Source: Polytrichum commune (lineage: Eukaryota > Streptophyta > Polytrichopsida > Polytrichales > Polytrichaceae). From it: DNA of 64,000 nt. This document shows positions 11,301 to 22,361 of this stretch, in pieces. The stretch spans positions 42,332,429-42,396,428 of the forward strand of contig OX485804.1 in NCBI GenBank assembly GCA_950295325.1, written 5' to 3'. Under the pieces are notes generated by a model. That model had not been told where the DNA came from, made no database searches, and worked only from the letters and a program-made list of their open reading frames with translations. Numbering within the stretch: position 1 is the first letter of the stretch; each line of letters starts with the position of its first letter. The translations under genes and the position numbers were made by a program.

Positions 11301-14300
11301 AGGTATGCTGAACCTGTATCACCAGGTGATCCTTCATCGGAATCTTTTTCTTCTTCCGCCACTGGCGATGAGGAACGACCTGTCAGTGATTGGGAGATTG
11401 CCTGGGAGTATTTTGGAAAATGGCATGTACTGCTTGCACTGGTGTCTTTTAGTTTTATCATAGTGCATATTTTTCTTGCCCCAAGGAGACCGATGGTCGG
11501 ACTGGACTTCTGGGGAATCAATTTTCCAAGTTCCGTGACAGAGTTAATCACTTCAGCAATTGTTGTTATTCAAGTAGAACAAGTGGCTATCATGGCCTTC
11601 AACTTTCTTCGAAGCCGATACTGGCAGGGTAAGTCCCTTTTTTCTTTGCCTCCATATATATTGAACTATGTGGGCCTTAAATGGTCACTCTTCTTAATTG
11701 GACACCTATATTTGCGTGGCATATGGCATGGTTTATAGTTTAAAATGGACACTAAAAAGACATCTTCTACAATGAGGTTGGTGTATGTGCACAAAATATA
11801 GACACCATTCTAGGCTCAATATTTAACACCACAATTGGGAGAGCTTATGCAATCACTCAAAGAAGAGAAATTTTACTTTGATCTCTCATAAGTTTTGCAG
11901 TTCAACTCCAATTCTGAAACTTGAAATAACAATCTGCGTGATCTATCACAATTGCTAACTGGACAAGACAATTTCCGATCCAATGTAATGGCCAAAATAG
12001 TAACTGGAGTTGGAAGTGTCCACAATGGGGACAATCAGGTGTCGTTCAGAGTAGGGAACTTGAATATTGTGCAATTGCAACTAATTGGCAAGAATAGAAC
12101 ATCTGATTGTTGGCTTACTTGGTTAAGCTTGGGTGACTATCAATTTTCTGAATGGGTTAAAAAAAAATAGGAGACTGCTCTGTTGACAATGCTGTGAAAT
12201 ATTATTGAGAGGATTTTTTGAAGTGTTGAAAATTGTGTGTTGTATTTGATGCAGCTGGAGATCATGGTTTGAAAGCACATGGCAATGGCTGGCTAACAAC
12301 TGTCACGCTGATTGAGGGAGAAAATATTTCTCCCACGGATTCTGGTACTGCAAATCCATATGTTGTGTTTACCTGCAGTGGAAAGGCTCGGACGAGTTCA
12401 GTGAAACTACGCACTTCCCATCCCAGTTGGCGTGGTAAGAGTCCATTCCCGGGGGGGGGGGGGGTTCCTGGTGATATATGTTTTCTGTTTTAACCACGTT
12501 TCTTAGAATATTCCACAAATTGGATGGATATTCTCATGATATTCTACGGTTCTCTAAATGTATTTATTGGACCCTATTTACTTCTAATTTTTATAATGCT
12601 CAGGTCCAAAGATTATATGGGACCCTATGTTTTATCCCGTCTGTTTTTCTAATACCTCCAGTGACCCCCCAGGATTCATTATGTTACTTTGTTGTAAGGA
12701 GACCATTTCAATGGCAAGATTGAATGATATACAAATCTTGAAAGGCACCAAGAAATTCCCTTCCTTGATCGGTCAACACCTCAGCAGATGGTGCTATTCA
12801 TGCTAATTAAATCACAGGTTGTAGGTTGGAATTAATTTTTGTCATGATAAATTTGGCCATAGTTTGGTGGAGGCGATTTAGTTTATCAATCATTCAAAAC
12901 GACTGACTTGTATCAGAGATAACTCTTTAACTCTCTGAATACTGGATTCTTTGCAAAGTCATTTTGGGGCTCAGTTCAATGTTTTTTTTCTTACAGAAAT
13001 ATTTGAATTCAATGCAACGGAGGATCCTCCTTCAACTATGGATGTCGAGGTGTTGGATTACGATGGTCCGTTTGCAGAGGCAGAGTCACTTGGTCATGCT
13101 GAAATAAATTTCTTGAAAAAGTCCCCAGGAGATTTATCAGATTTCTGGATACCTTTGAGTGGGAAAAATGCAAGGGCTCATGGTTCAAAGTTGCATTTGC
13201 GAGTGTTTCTGACCAATACAAGAGATGGAGATGCCCTGCCCGATTACCTCGAACGGGTTGAGAGGGAAGTTGGTTTGAAGGTAACATTATTGGAATTTGT
13301 CGAAATTGCTCTAAGAATTGAAGAGATGTCCTTGAAAACAAAATGCCTGCATTCAAACTTTCTTTGCTTGTCCAATTGTGAAGGCTTTCTTAAAAGCAGA
13401 AAGGAAAAAAATCTGAGGTCAATAATTTGGGAAACACATTGAGAAGATCTCAAAAGGTTAAGAAGGAAGGAGATTTAAGGCTCATCTCTCCCAACTCATT
13501 TTGGATTCTATATTGTCAAACTGTAAACCTGAAACATGCATGACCTGCAGGTGAACAAGAGGTCTGCTCAGAGAAACAGCAATTTTCAGAAGCTGTTCTC
13601 TCTACCTGTGGAGGAATTTTTGATTAACGACTTTGCTTGTGCAATAAAACGGAAGATACCGATTCAGGTTAGATTCAAACTTTCTCTATACCCTCTCATA
13701 GTTAGTAGTCAGCATATAGTTCCAAAAGATTTGACTCTACAACTACATATACTCCTGACACATATACATGCATGGCTTTAACAACAACATTTTTGATTTC
13801 TGACATTTTGTTTCGTTGACAGGGTCGATTGTTTTTGTCCGTACGCCTATTGGGTTTTTACTCAAATTTGTTTGGTCATAAGACCAAGTTTACTCTCCTT
13901 TGGGAGGAGATTGAAGAAATCAAGGAAACCGCACAGTCTATCAACCCATCGATTGTAATTTTTTTACGGAAGGGTCGTGGATTTGATGCTCGTCATGGAG
14001 CACGAGGCATTGATGGGAGAGGCCGTTTGAAATTTCAATTCTTGTCATTTGTGCGCTCAGGCACTGCTTTCAGGTATGGCCTTTTTTCATAATTGAACAG
14101 AATTAAGAAGTGATTATAAGGCTGTGCACATATTCAGCTTTACAAGTGTGAGGGAGAAATGTGACATGCATAGATTGGTTCTCATTTTCTAAGCACCTAA
14201 TTCTTAAGCGGGCCTAAGTTGGTTACTCATCTTAAACGGGTACGTATATTTGATTGGTGTGTGGATCCAAGAAAGGACACCAGAAAGACATCATGTGGTT

Positions 14301-16495
14301 GAATGAGATTGGACTACCTGCTTGATTTTCATTTACCATTATAAGTTCGATAGTCCACATAACTGGGGCAACGCATATGAGTATTTACTGAGAAAGAGAC
14401 TCTTCCTCCCTTTGATAGTGAATATGATATCATATGAAGTACGAAAATCATGAGTGTAATGGCTACGGCACGATTTGGTTTTGCTAATCAACTTGCACTA
14501 ATTGTGTGTTTCATACGAGAAGTGGGTGCAGAGGTAAAAGTGTCCGTTCAAGATTCATTTACCTTACCTAATAAGTTTCCTCATGTTGGCTGCCAGGACC
14601 ATTGTGGCATTGTGGAAGAGTAGAAATTTGAGCCCTGAGCAGAAATTGGATATTATCGCAAGCGTGGAAGCTGGTGACATGAAGTACTCTGTGTCTGAGC
14701 GGCAGAAAGATAATAAAGAGCCATTCCTGGCAATTGAAGAGGCCAGTATGTCAGAAGTTGTGTCACGTGTAATTCCTATCAGTGTGAGTATCTCAAACCC
14801 TAAAGCCTATACCTTATAGACATACTGACCGGTTTCCTTATGACTTCTCGGAATGACTGAATAGTGTAACTGAGAATTACAAATATGGTTGAGAAATGAA
14901 GTGGGAGAGTAGTAAATCCTTCTAGAGCTAAGGGCCACTTCTATGACCAAGGGCTGTGGCCTCTAATGCACTCTAATTGTGTGGGTCCTTAGAACTCATT
15001 CGAAGGCTGTAGATATCATCTATAATTGGAGTTTAGATGCAAAAGTTACATTAGGCCAAAGTTAAGATTCTCTTCTTTAATTGATTGCATAGGTACTCCC
15101 GATTGGGTTCACTACACTACTGACTCTTGAATACAAATCAGGGCCCGTCACCACACAAAATTTAAATTCAATTGTTAAACTTGAGACAACAATCTTTGTA
15201 ATTTGCAACTGTTAACTGGAAGAGACAATTTCGAATTGAATCGAACAACCAAAATTGTCCATGGAGTTCGAAGTGCCACAATAGGGCCACATACTTAATT
15301 GAAAGAGTTTGACGATGGAGTGTTGATGGTTGATTTTTTGACAGGCAGAGTCTGTTCTAGGAGCACTTAATAATAGCCAGTTGGACCTGTCCATACATGA
15401 AAAACTGGGACTCGTGAACTACAAAGTGACTCCTTGGGAGCATGTAGAGGAGAAGATAGGTGCCCATCGCCGTCAAGCTAGCTACAGCTTAAATCGTCAA
15501 ATAAGCCAATTTGGAACCAAGGTCACATGCGTCCAACAACAGACTGTTTCGGATGATCTCAAAAAGTTGGTTACAAATGAAATTCTCACACTTCACGATG
15601 TGCCCTTTGGTGAATATTTTGAGGTATTTGTACTGAACGCTTCTTATGTTGGTTTTTCCATCAAAGATAAAAAAGTGGTTCAAATGTCCTGGCACACTTG
15701 GAGATCATATCCATTGACCAAAGAATAATTATTCTGAATCAATTTTATTCTAGACGTATTTGTCTCATTTCGTAAGAAGTTCTGTGTGAACTTCAATGTT
15801 AAGTCACCTAAGGCTGGAATAGTGTTCAGATGGCTGATCTTCCTATGTTTTAATTGTTGGTGCACCCTACCACTATGGTCCACTCATTCATAGTGGGAGT
15901 ATTCTGGTGAACTGGGTGTTTTTCACCAGTCATGTGGGAACCTAAGGGTTTGTCTTTAGGGGGTGTGGATCGGCTTGTCAGTGTCCGTACAAGGTGTTCA
16001 TCTTGGAAAAATGGCAGGAGGGATCAGGGTTCAAGGCTTAGGTCTTCAAGGTCCCTTTAATTCTTGTGATTCCGTGTTGAAATCACATATGGAATTAGAG
16101 AACTTGGAGACGAAATCACACCATACTTCACACCAATGGCAACATTGGAGTCATCTCTTTCTAAATAAGTTGCATGAAATGGTTGTTTGATTGTTTTTGG
16201 AGAACCAAATATGCTCTGATTAGTCAATCAGAAATGTTGCGTAACTTATACAGTGGTAAATGGAACACAGGTGCACGAAAGGCAAGAATTGGAGACGTTA
16301 TCTTTGGATCCAGTTAATACACAAGTAAAAGCCTTTGTGGGGGTGGTATGGCATAAGAGTACTGAAGCTCAGAGAAAGATCACCAAAAACATTTACGAGC
16401 ATATGAGGAAACAAATACAGGACCTACTGGACATTACAGTTGCAGTAGTCCAGCGAGAGTCTGACGCCATTGACAAAACCGTTACTGGAATTTGA
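5366..16495 (+). CDS. C2 and GRAM domain-containing protein (At1g03370-like), 13 exons
   Basis: Exons: 5366-5711, 7750-7976, 8711-8982, 9882-10344, 10637-10795, 11292-11628, 12255-12434, 12997-13280, 13551-13667, 13823-14073, 14597-14783, 15345-15623, 16271-16495. All introns are GT-AG, all phases join, and the total is 1108 residues; the Arabidopsis protein is about 1020. Domain order: C2 (about 3-105), acidic/Ser-rich linker, VASt-like (about 328-490), one membrane segment (about 533-552), second C2 (about 607-735), GRAM (about 765-850), second VASt-like (about 905-1090). In the first C2 the Ca2+-site aspartates D17, D23, D69, D71 and D75/76 are present. In the second, the usual SDPY is ANPY, so Ca2+ binding there is doubtful. 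By family, VASt and GRAM domains suggest sterol or phospholipid binding at membrane contact sites; that role is inferred. The exon 5 donor (gtgtgg) is weak. Five introns carry family M MITEs. The start is the first Met and matches the family N-terminus (MKLQV). Confidence 0.94.
5640..6430 (+). repeat. Tandem duplication of the exon 1 3' end and donor inside intron 1
   Basis: The exon 1 block starting gtttggtaccc (5660) recurs at 5889, 6152 and 6410, with spacings of 229, 263 and 258 bp. The first three units carry the ttcagaaacgaagtgagaaatccaag block followed by a donor-like gtatgt or gtatgc; the fourth is truncated. Only the first unit is in the conserved reading frame with exon 2. Confidence 0.9.
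6431..7749 (+). other. Remainder of intron 1
   Basis: No gene or recognised transposon. The ORFs here on either strand show no family motifs. Confidence 0.5.
8025..8660 (+). mobile_element. Family M MITE-like copy in intron 2
   Basis: The second half (from about 8390) matches the 11660-12040 copy block by block: the gtagacatcattctagg block, the acttttgcatct block, and the end block with gttcatggaatttgaagt and aatagggctacata. The first half is diverged and includes agggccac motifs. The limits are approximate. Confidence 0.6.
8983..9881 (+). other. Intron 3, no recognised feature
   Basis: The intron of 899 bp between exons 3 and 4 has no coding motif and no family M match that I could recognise. 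Confidence 0.5.
10860..11230 (-). mobile_element. Family M MITE-like copy in intron 5 (reverse)
   Basis: Read in reverse, this has the same blocks as 42735-43105. On the plus strand they appear as cacccacttctcctaggac, caaattgagg, tgaatatcttatt, catgatgtctttttggtg and the closing ccactcaaat. Confidence 0.75.
11660..12040 (+). mobile_element. Family M MITE-like copy in intron 6
   Basis: A well preserved copy. It starts at tatgtgggccttaaatggtc, then has the ttcttaattggacacctat block, the caaaatatagacaccattct block and the tttactttgatctctcataa block, and ends near ggaagtgtccacaatgggg. Its start and the end of the 14925-15300 copy (agggccacata) form an inverted-repeat terminus. Confidence 0.8.
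12451..12464 (+). repeat. G14 run just inside intron 7
   Basis: Fourteen consecutive G begin 17 bases after the exon 7 donor (gtaaga at 12435). Confidence 0.95.
14200..14575 (+). mobile_element. Family M MITE-like copy in intron 10
   Basis: The blocks gcgggcctaagttggttact, tatatttgattggtgtgtgg, agaaagacatcatgtgg and gagattggact occur in family order. The 3' part with cacaactt..acttgcactaatt and gagaagtgggtgc also matches. It is diverged from the other copies. Confidence 0.7.
14925..15300 (+). mobile_element. Family M MITE-like copy in intron 11
   Basis: The 3' part matches the intron 2 copy: the caaccaaaattgtccatgg block, then gaagtgccacaatagggcc. The 5' part is rearranged, with repeated agggcc motifs. 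Confidence 0.6.
15624..16270 (+). other. Intron 12
   Basis: An intron of 647 bp before the last exon, with no recognised feature inside. Confidence 0.5.
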
Positions 16496-17639
16496 GACTT
16501 TGTTGGAATTCCATTATGAAAGTTTGCACGTCTGGAGCCTCAAAATTTGTCTTCACTGTAACATTTCTTCAAGATAGATTTCTTACAAGGCTGATGAGCG
16601 GTAACCAGCAGATCCCCCATGTTTTCGTTCTGTGAAGGTGTAATGTCAACATGATCACCTGAAATTTGAAGGCACTTCTCTGCGCAGGTTTACTGTCAGT
16701 ATGGCTTCAAAGGGAAAAGGTAGTACTTCAACAACCTGATAGATGAGCAATCCTTTGATAGATTAATTGGTGTCCAACAGAAAGTTGATCCAACACTAAA
16801 ATGAGGGACTCTTTATCATTGTTTAGATTTTGTAAAATAGGTTTACAGATAGCGAGGAGTTGATATTGTTGGAAGGAGGAACTTGGCATGTAATGTACCA
16901 TGGAAGTGCCCAATGGCATTTAATTGAATATAAAATCACATCAAGAATTGTACTGCCTTGAATCATTTATTGAGGAATGTAGAGTAGATGTGATAGGAAA
17001 ATCTAATGCATTTAGGAAAAAAAGGTGGTTTTATTTTGAAGTGGAATGATTTCTTTTCAAGTCCATTTGCAAGGCGAAGATTTAAAATCTAACTTTGGGA
17101 TGATGTGATATTGTCCTGTCAAATTGCTGGAAATCTTTTTACGGAGTCTGGTTAGATTTGTACATGTCTAGACCAAGTTGTAGAAGATAGGTAGCTAGAA
17201 TAATGTCTACCTATCAGGTTAGTAGTATTTGACCATAATTTCATGGTTTTAATCACAATATAATCTGTTCAGAGGAGTTAGGTAAAGGTCTCATTGAGTG
17301 GTCATGTTATAAACGTGTTCTTCAGATGACCACAAGTTGTTGGAGATTGTGGCAGATCTGTCAACCATTTGATCACAAAAAATGCAATCGATGGTAAAAC
17401 AATCTTACAAGAAACCAGAAGCAAAGTCGCCATGTCAGTGAGCATCCACCAGAAAGTTCAATCAAGAAGTTTCTTATTCAGAAAATGCGCAAAGCAGCAG
17501 GAATACCAAAAAAATTGCAATTGTAACTTGCGGATTGAGAACTGCATGAAACTGGCAGAATGACCAGACTTCACCGAGAATCTGAAGGCAAGTTGGTTAT
17601 CAGAGAAGGTCAGTAATTAATCATGTGACCTTTTTGTAT
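16496..17639. other. 3' flank of the C2/GRAM gene
   Basis: This should contain the 3' UTR. I cannot fix a polyadenylation site. No coding motif recognised. Confidence 0.45.
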
Positions 17640-18010
17640 AATGTGCGGGCCTTCAATGTGGTCACTCTGCTTAACTTAATTTCATACCTTCATTCGAGTG
17701 GTATATGGCAAGGCCTGAAGTTAAGAATGGACAAAACGACATGTGTTATGAAAAGATTGGACTATGTGCTCAAAATATAAACACCATTGTACGTCAATTT
17801 TTAACAATTTGAGAGGGTTTATGAAGGTTTTTTAGAGAGAAAGAATGTTTACTTTGACCTTGTAACTTCTGCATCTCCCCCATTCTAAAATTTTCAATGA
17901 TAATCTTTGTGATTAGCAATTGCCAATTGGATTCAAGGACAAATCTCTGCTTCGATCCAACCACCAAAATTGTCTGCCAAGTTGGAAGTGCGCACAATAA
18001 GGCCAAATAC
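17640..18010 (+). mobile_element. Family M MITE-like copy downstream of the C2/GRAM gene
   Basis: It runs from tgcgggccttcaatgtggtc to gtgcgcacaataaggccaaat, with the gagtggtatatggcaagg, gattggactatgtgctc and caaccaccaaaattgtctgc blocks. It is one of the more complete copies at about 370 bp. Confidence 0.8.
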
Positions 18011-18059
18011 CTTAAAACCATTATGTTTACTTTTGCTGCTCCTAACCTATCTTAGACTC

Positions 18060-19260
18060 TTCATCATGGTTGAAACCTACTACGAGCATAAGAGGGTGCT
18101 TATTAGCATCATTGTCTATCAATGTTTGCGATGAATGTCTGCTTAATTGTAATCCACAGTCGAAAACAGAGCCCCCTCCAATACCAAATAAAAAGACCTT
18201 TTCAACAATATATGATACATACCTTCACCAAAGGATATATAGAAGTTTTAAGCTATCTCTTCCATGTCATGAGCGTTTATGGCAACATCATCACCAAAAT
18301 ATCCACCACTTTCATCAGCCCTACTTGAGACAAACCTAACCCGTACTCGTAGCAAGAAGGACCATCCAAGGTGATAACCTCAACTCCTACGTGTTCCTAG
18401 ACTTCCTTGAACCAATACTTTGTTGATTACAACAAAAACTATGGATTCCAGTTCTATACATCCAACGTCCAAACTAGCTCCACTGCTTATGCGGACGACT
18501 TAGCTATCATATCCTAATACCTCCCCCACTTACAATCCCAAATAACCAAGTTTGAATGCCTCAATGAATGGGCATGCATGGAACTTAACATTTCCAAATG
18601 CGATCTCACCTATGTCCCACATAAAACCAAATCAAAACCAAATTGGAACATTGCTATCTCACATGTAAAGGACAAACATTCCCTACACTCTCACAAAACA
18701 AAGCCTATACATATCTAGGATTCCACCTGGTTCCCTCCCTTAAGTGGTCCATCCAACAAGTTGCCACTTTCAAAATCAAGACCAAATCCCCAACCACCAT
18801 AACTCCACATTGTTAACACCATCATCCATTGCAAAGTCGAATACACCTTCTGCATGGCACCATTCTCAATACCAAACATCAAAATATTGGATCAAACAAT
18901 GATGCATCCTTACTTTAGAAACCTTTAAACTCCAATACGGAAAATGCGCAAAAATTAGACAACAAACGTTTGCACATGCCCGAAAATCCCTCAGCTGTAC
19001 ACACCACAAATGTACCACCCATTACACACCCTTGCCCTCACAAATACAATAATTTCACCTAACTCCCCAATACAAACCTACCATGCTCGATGGCACATCT
19101 TACTACTCTAACTACCTTTCATGGCTATACCCTTGCATGTGCACTAGAAGACCATGCCAATGCCTCCCCGTACTCAAACCTAGAGTCCTAATCATCACCA
19201 TCACTTCCCTAGAGAAAATCACACACTAAACCATCCAAAACTTGAGCCTACAATTCATTG
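18060..19260 (+). pseudogene. Decayed reverse transcriptase (non-LTR type)
   Basis: Several RT motifs appear in the right order across shifting frames: TAYADDLAIIS with YADD at 18488-18499, then about 45 residues later ELNISKCDLT, then YTYLGFHLVPSLKWS in another frame. An RGVRQGDPLSP-like remnant lies just upstream of YADD. Stops and frameshifts are frequent, so this is an old copy. It differs from the LINE at 1.3-4.3 kb in motif detail and strand, so it belongs to another lineage. Confidence 0.7.
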
Positions 19261-19845
19261 AATTTTATCTTCCGCCAAGATTGTGACCCCACCACCGCAA
19301 ATACTGAACATTGGTGGACATTCTAGAAGACGACGGATGATATGTAACACTCACTATCTTCACATCAAGCATTTGAGAAGGCATCCACACAAGCAACATC
19401 ACCAACCTATTCAAACAATGCTACATCTCCCTATTACCCAGCCATCCATGCATGCATGCAACAAACTTACTTAATGGTCATCAAATATATCACCTCATTC
19501 ATGCTTAATAAACAAAACTTGAAAATCACCAACAACCGGCAATCCCCACCTAAGCAACCACAAAGTTCTCATAACACCCACCCTTGAAATACACACAAAG
19601 ATACATAAAAACCTCTACACCAACCAACAAGCCAACAAATAGACCAACACTGCGCCCCCCCCCCCCCTTCGTCTTTGGTTACATGTAGGGACCACCTCCA
19701 AAAGGAAGCAATAGCACCCAATAAACTTGTCTCGGCTTCATGTATGAGCTTGCAACTATGATCAAGGTGCAACATCATTCCTTCACGCCAACTCTAGAAG
19801 CTAGCGTTACTCTCTCTTCTCTTCCTCTTTGCTTTTGTTAGTCGG
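19261..19845. other. Intergenic, C-rich
   Basis: A low-complexity CA-rich stretch that includes a C13 run at 19655-19667. It may be the 3' tail of the preceding RT remnant. No gene recognised. Confidence 0.4.
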
Positions 19846-20466
19846 GGGGGTCACTAGCGAAAATCGTAGAAACAACATGCGATAAAAAATAGGGTCTAAT
19901 ATATTCATTGTAGATAAATTTTGCAAAAAATGTACATATAATATAGGGGTTTTTAAAATAGTGAAACGTGTTTACATGTAAAATACCATCACATATAATG
20001 ACCTCTTTTATCTAGTCAATACATGTAAAATAGCGTGGAAACAATTACTAGGGGTAGTAGGTCTAGGGTAGGGTCTGTGCTAGTGGATGAAAAGAGGTAA
20101 TTTTTTGTTGAAAAAACTTGGATGGATGACTTTGCAGGCTAGCTAGCTTGAACGTTACTAAACCAACATGTCCAATGTAGAGTTAATGTTCTTTACCTAC
20201 GTGCCGGGAGGGAAAATTTTAGCGCCCTGTTTGAATTGCAATCTTCTTTCCAATTTTCTTTGGCAGTATAAGTAAAATAGGGTATTTTTAAATGATCCCC
20301 CCTCCAAAATTATAATTATAAATAGGAAGTATTAAAATACAAGCATTTACCTTTATTTTGAAAAATACCATACCTTATAATCTCTTCTGCAAGGTAAATA
20401 GCCCCCCGATAAATAAATCCTGAGAACACATGTATGCATTAATATAAGAGGGAGTGACCTCCCAAG
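19846..20466 (+). repeat. Left terminal inverted repeat
   Basis: Blocks shared with the reverse complement of the right arm include gtagaaacaac, ctaatatattcattgtag, tttacatgtaaaatacca, acaattactaggggtagt, gtgccgggagggaaaattt, aagcatttacctttatttt and ggtaaatagcccccc. Confidence 0.85.
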
Positions 20467-20685
20467 TTTTGTTATTGCCTTTAAACAACATAAATAATAA
20501 AATGTGAACATCTTAACACATTGATTAAACCTCCTACAAAGTTTGGAATGTTGTGTAGGCTTCGCACATGGAGTGCTAATATGTGAGTGGTGAGCAGTGA
20601 GCGATGTGCAATAACTTGTGAGCAATGAGATTGGCAAAATATTTGGAGATGCACAACTAGTATCTTATAACCATGGTATTTTGGC

Positions 20686-21093
20686 ATGAATAGTAACATC
20701 TTTGTTCATAATAGTATGAGTAGAAAGTTCACACAAAGTGCAATCAACATAATCATGAATGCCTTATTTTACTCTCAAAATCAACAACTGCAAGTTTGGC
20801 ATGAGAGTTTGGAGATGACTTTTAGCATTGTCATTAGATTCAACATTCAATTTCGTTTTTTAAAAAAATGCAACCACATTCGAAGTATCGAGCATGCTTT
20901 AGACTATAATTCTAGAATTCATGTAGATTTGAGAAATGAATTGATGAAGGCACTGCAAAAAATTTTGAAACTAAAGTTTTTGGACATAGATGGAAGTGCA
21001 AGAGGAAATTACTCACACGTATATATCAATGTCCACAAAGTAATGAGCACATCCAACGTAGTTAATGTGGAACCATGCATAGAAACTCTGTAA
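20686..21093 (+). other. Unassigned ORF of 135 codons
   Basis: This is an open frame inside the long-TIR interval. It has no motif I recognise and AT-rich codon use. It may be chance or an eroded element gene. Confidence 0.2.
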
Positions 21094-21547
21094 CTACCTC
21101 TATTGTCTTCCATTCCCTCCTCTTTCTCACTAGCATGTTCAATACACTCCTTCACCTTGACATCTACAAATGATAGGATGTGACGATCATAACCCGATAA
21201 CCTACTACAATGTGATGGTGTTGAGGTTGGATCCAATAACCTTTGTGACTGCTTTTTCATGTCATGGGATAAATATGCAAGTGAGAGGGGACATCACATT
21301 TTTCTTTTCTTTTTGAAACAAAATTCAAATTGTCAATATTCAGTATTGGATAATAAGATGTTGACATGATTCCAAAATCAAACAAACATGGAACAAATGG
21401 CGAACTAATGTCCCAAAGGGTGCACATTTCATTACAACCCAAGAACCATGTGCGTTTGCAACATACTCTAAAAACCCCCTATATGCAATTTCTTTTGATG
21501 TAAAATCAAGCAATACACATACATTTTCAATGATAAAAATACAAGTG

Positions 21548-21551
<4 letters not shown>

Positions 21552-21584
<33 letters not shown>
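21552..21584. repeat. (AT)n microsatellite
   Basis: A run of alternating A and T, followed by ATGT repeats. Confidence 0.95.
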
Positions 21585-21595
<11 letters not shown>

Positions 21596-21699
21596 AAAAA
21601 ACTACATTCATATATAGTCATTAACATAAATATTCAAATATACTTTTGAATAATAATGCACCCCTATCGTATGTATAATATAAAACCCTAGCATTCATT

Positions 21700-22361
21700 A
21701 ATAAAGTTGTTGGAGACTTTTTCATCCCCTAGATGTAACTATAAGCATCTAAGTCTACAATATATGTCAGAAAAGCTATTGTAATTATTGTTTCCAAATC
21801 AACCATCAAATGATTGTAAGATCATAAGTCCCCTTACTGTTGGTTCCTTTTTGATACCAACATAAACCAATCTCCATGTTTGATGGATGGTTCATCAAGT
21901 GAATTGGATCCTTATACTCCACCCAATGATTATCAAATTTTCTATGCATCCTATAACCCACCCAACAAACCAAACCTTACTTGGAGCTAAGTTTTTTGGT
22001 CTACGACGTTTTTTTGACAATTCTAGCTTCAAGTGTGTTAAAAAAGACTCCACAATCACAACCAAGATTTAGCACAATATCATGATTTGCGGAAGTAAGT
22101 AGTTTAGGCTTGCATAAATAATATGCCAGCCTTATCTTGAGTCAATCGATCTTTAGATAAAGTTGCATTGCCATTCAATTGACTAACAAGTGTATTTTTG
22201 AGAATTCTAGACTTCCCTACCTCTACATAAACCACAGTGGACTTTACATTAGATTGAGAGGGCATTTCAACATTTTCATGTTCATCAATTAGAACATCCA
22301 AAGCATGTCGAAGCTCACTTTGCAACTCCACATCTTCATGCAAATGATTTTCAACTTGCAA
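21700..22361 (-). pseudogene. Decayed unrecognised protein, family U copy 1
   Basis: On the minus strand an open part (22104-22361) has the phrase TLVSQLNGNATLSKDRLT. Further on, a decayed stretch reads CDCGVFFNTLEARI, then RKFDNHWVEYKDPIHLMNHP, then TYDLT. The second part is clearly homologous to 51754-52136. Stops interrupt it. I do not recognise the family; a transposon protein is plausible because it is repeated and lies inside the long-TIR interval. Confidence 0.55.

Noticed and set aside
13036-13356. 106-codon minus-strand ORF
   Set aside because: It overlaps exon 8 of the C2/GRAM gene in antisense and shows no family similarity.
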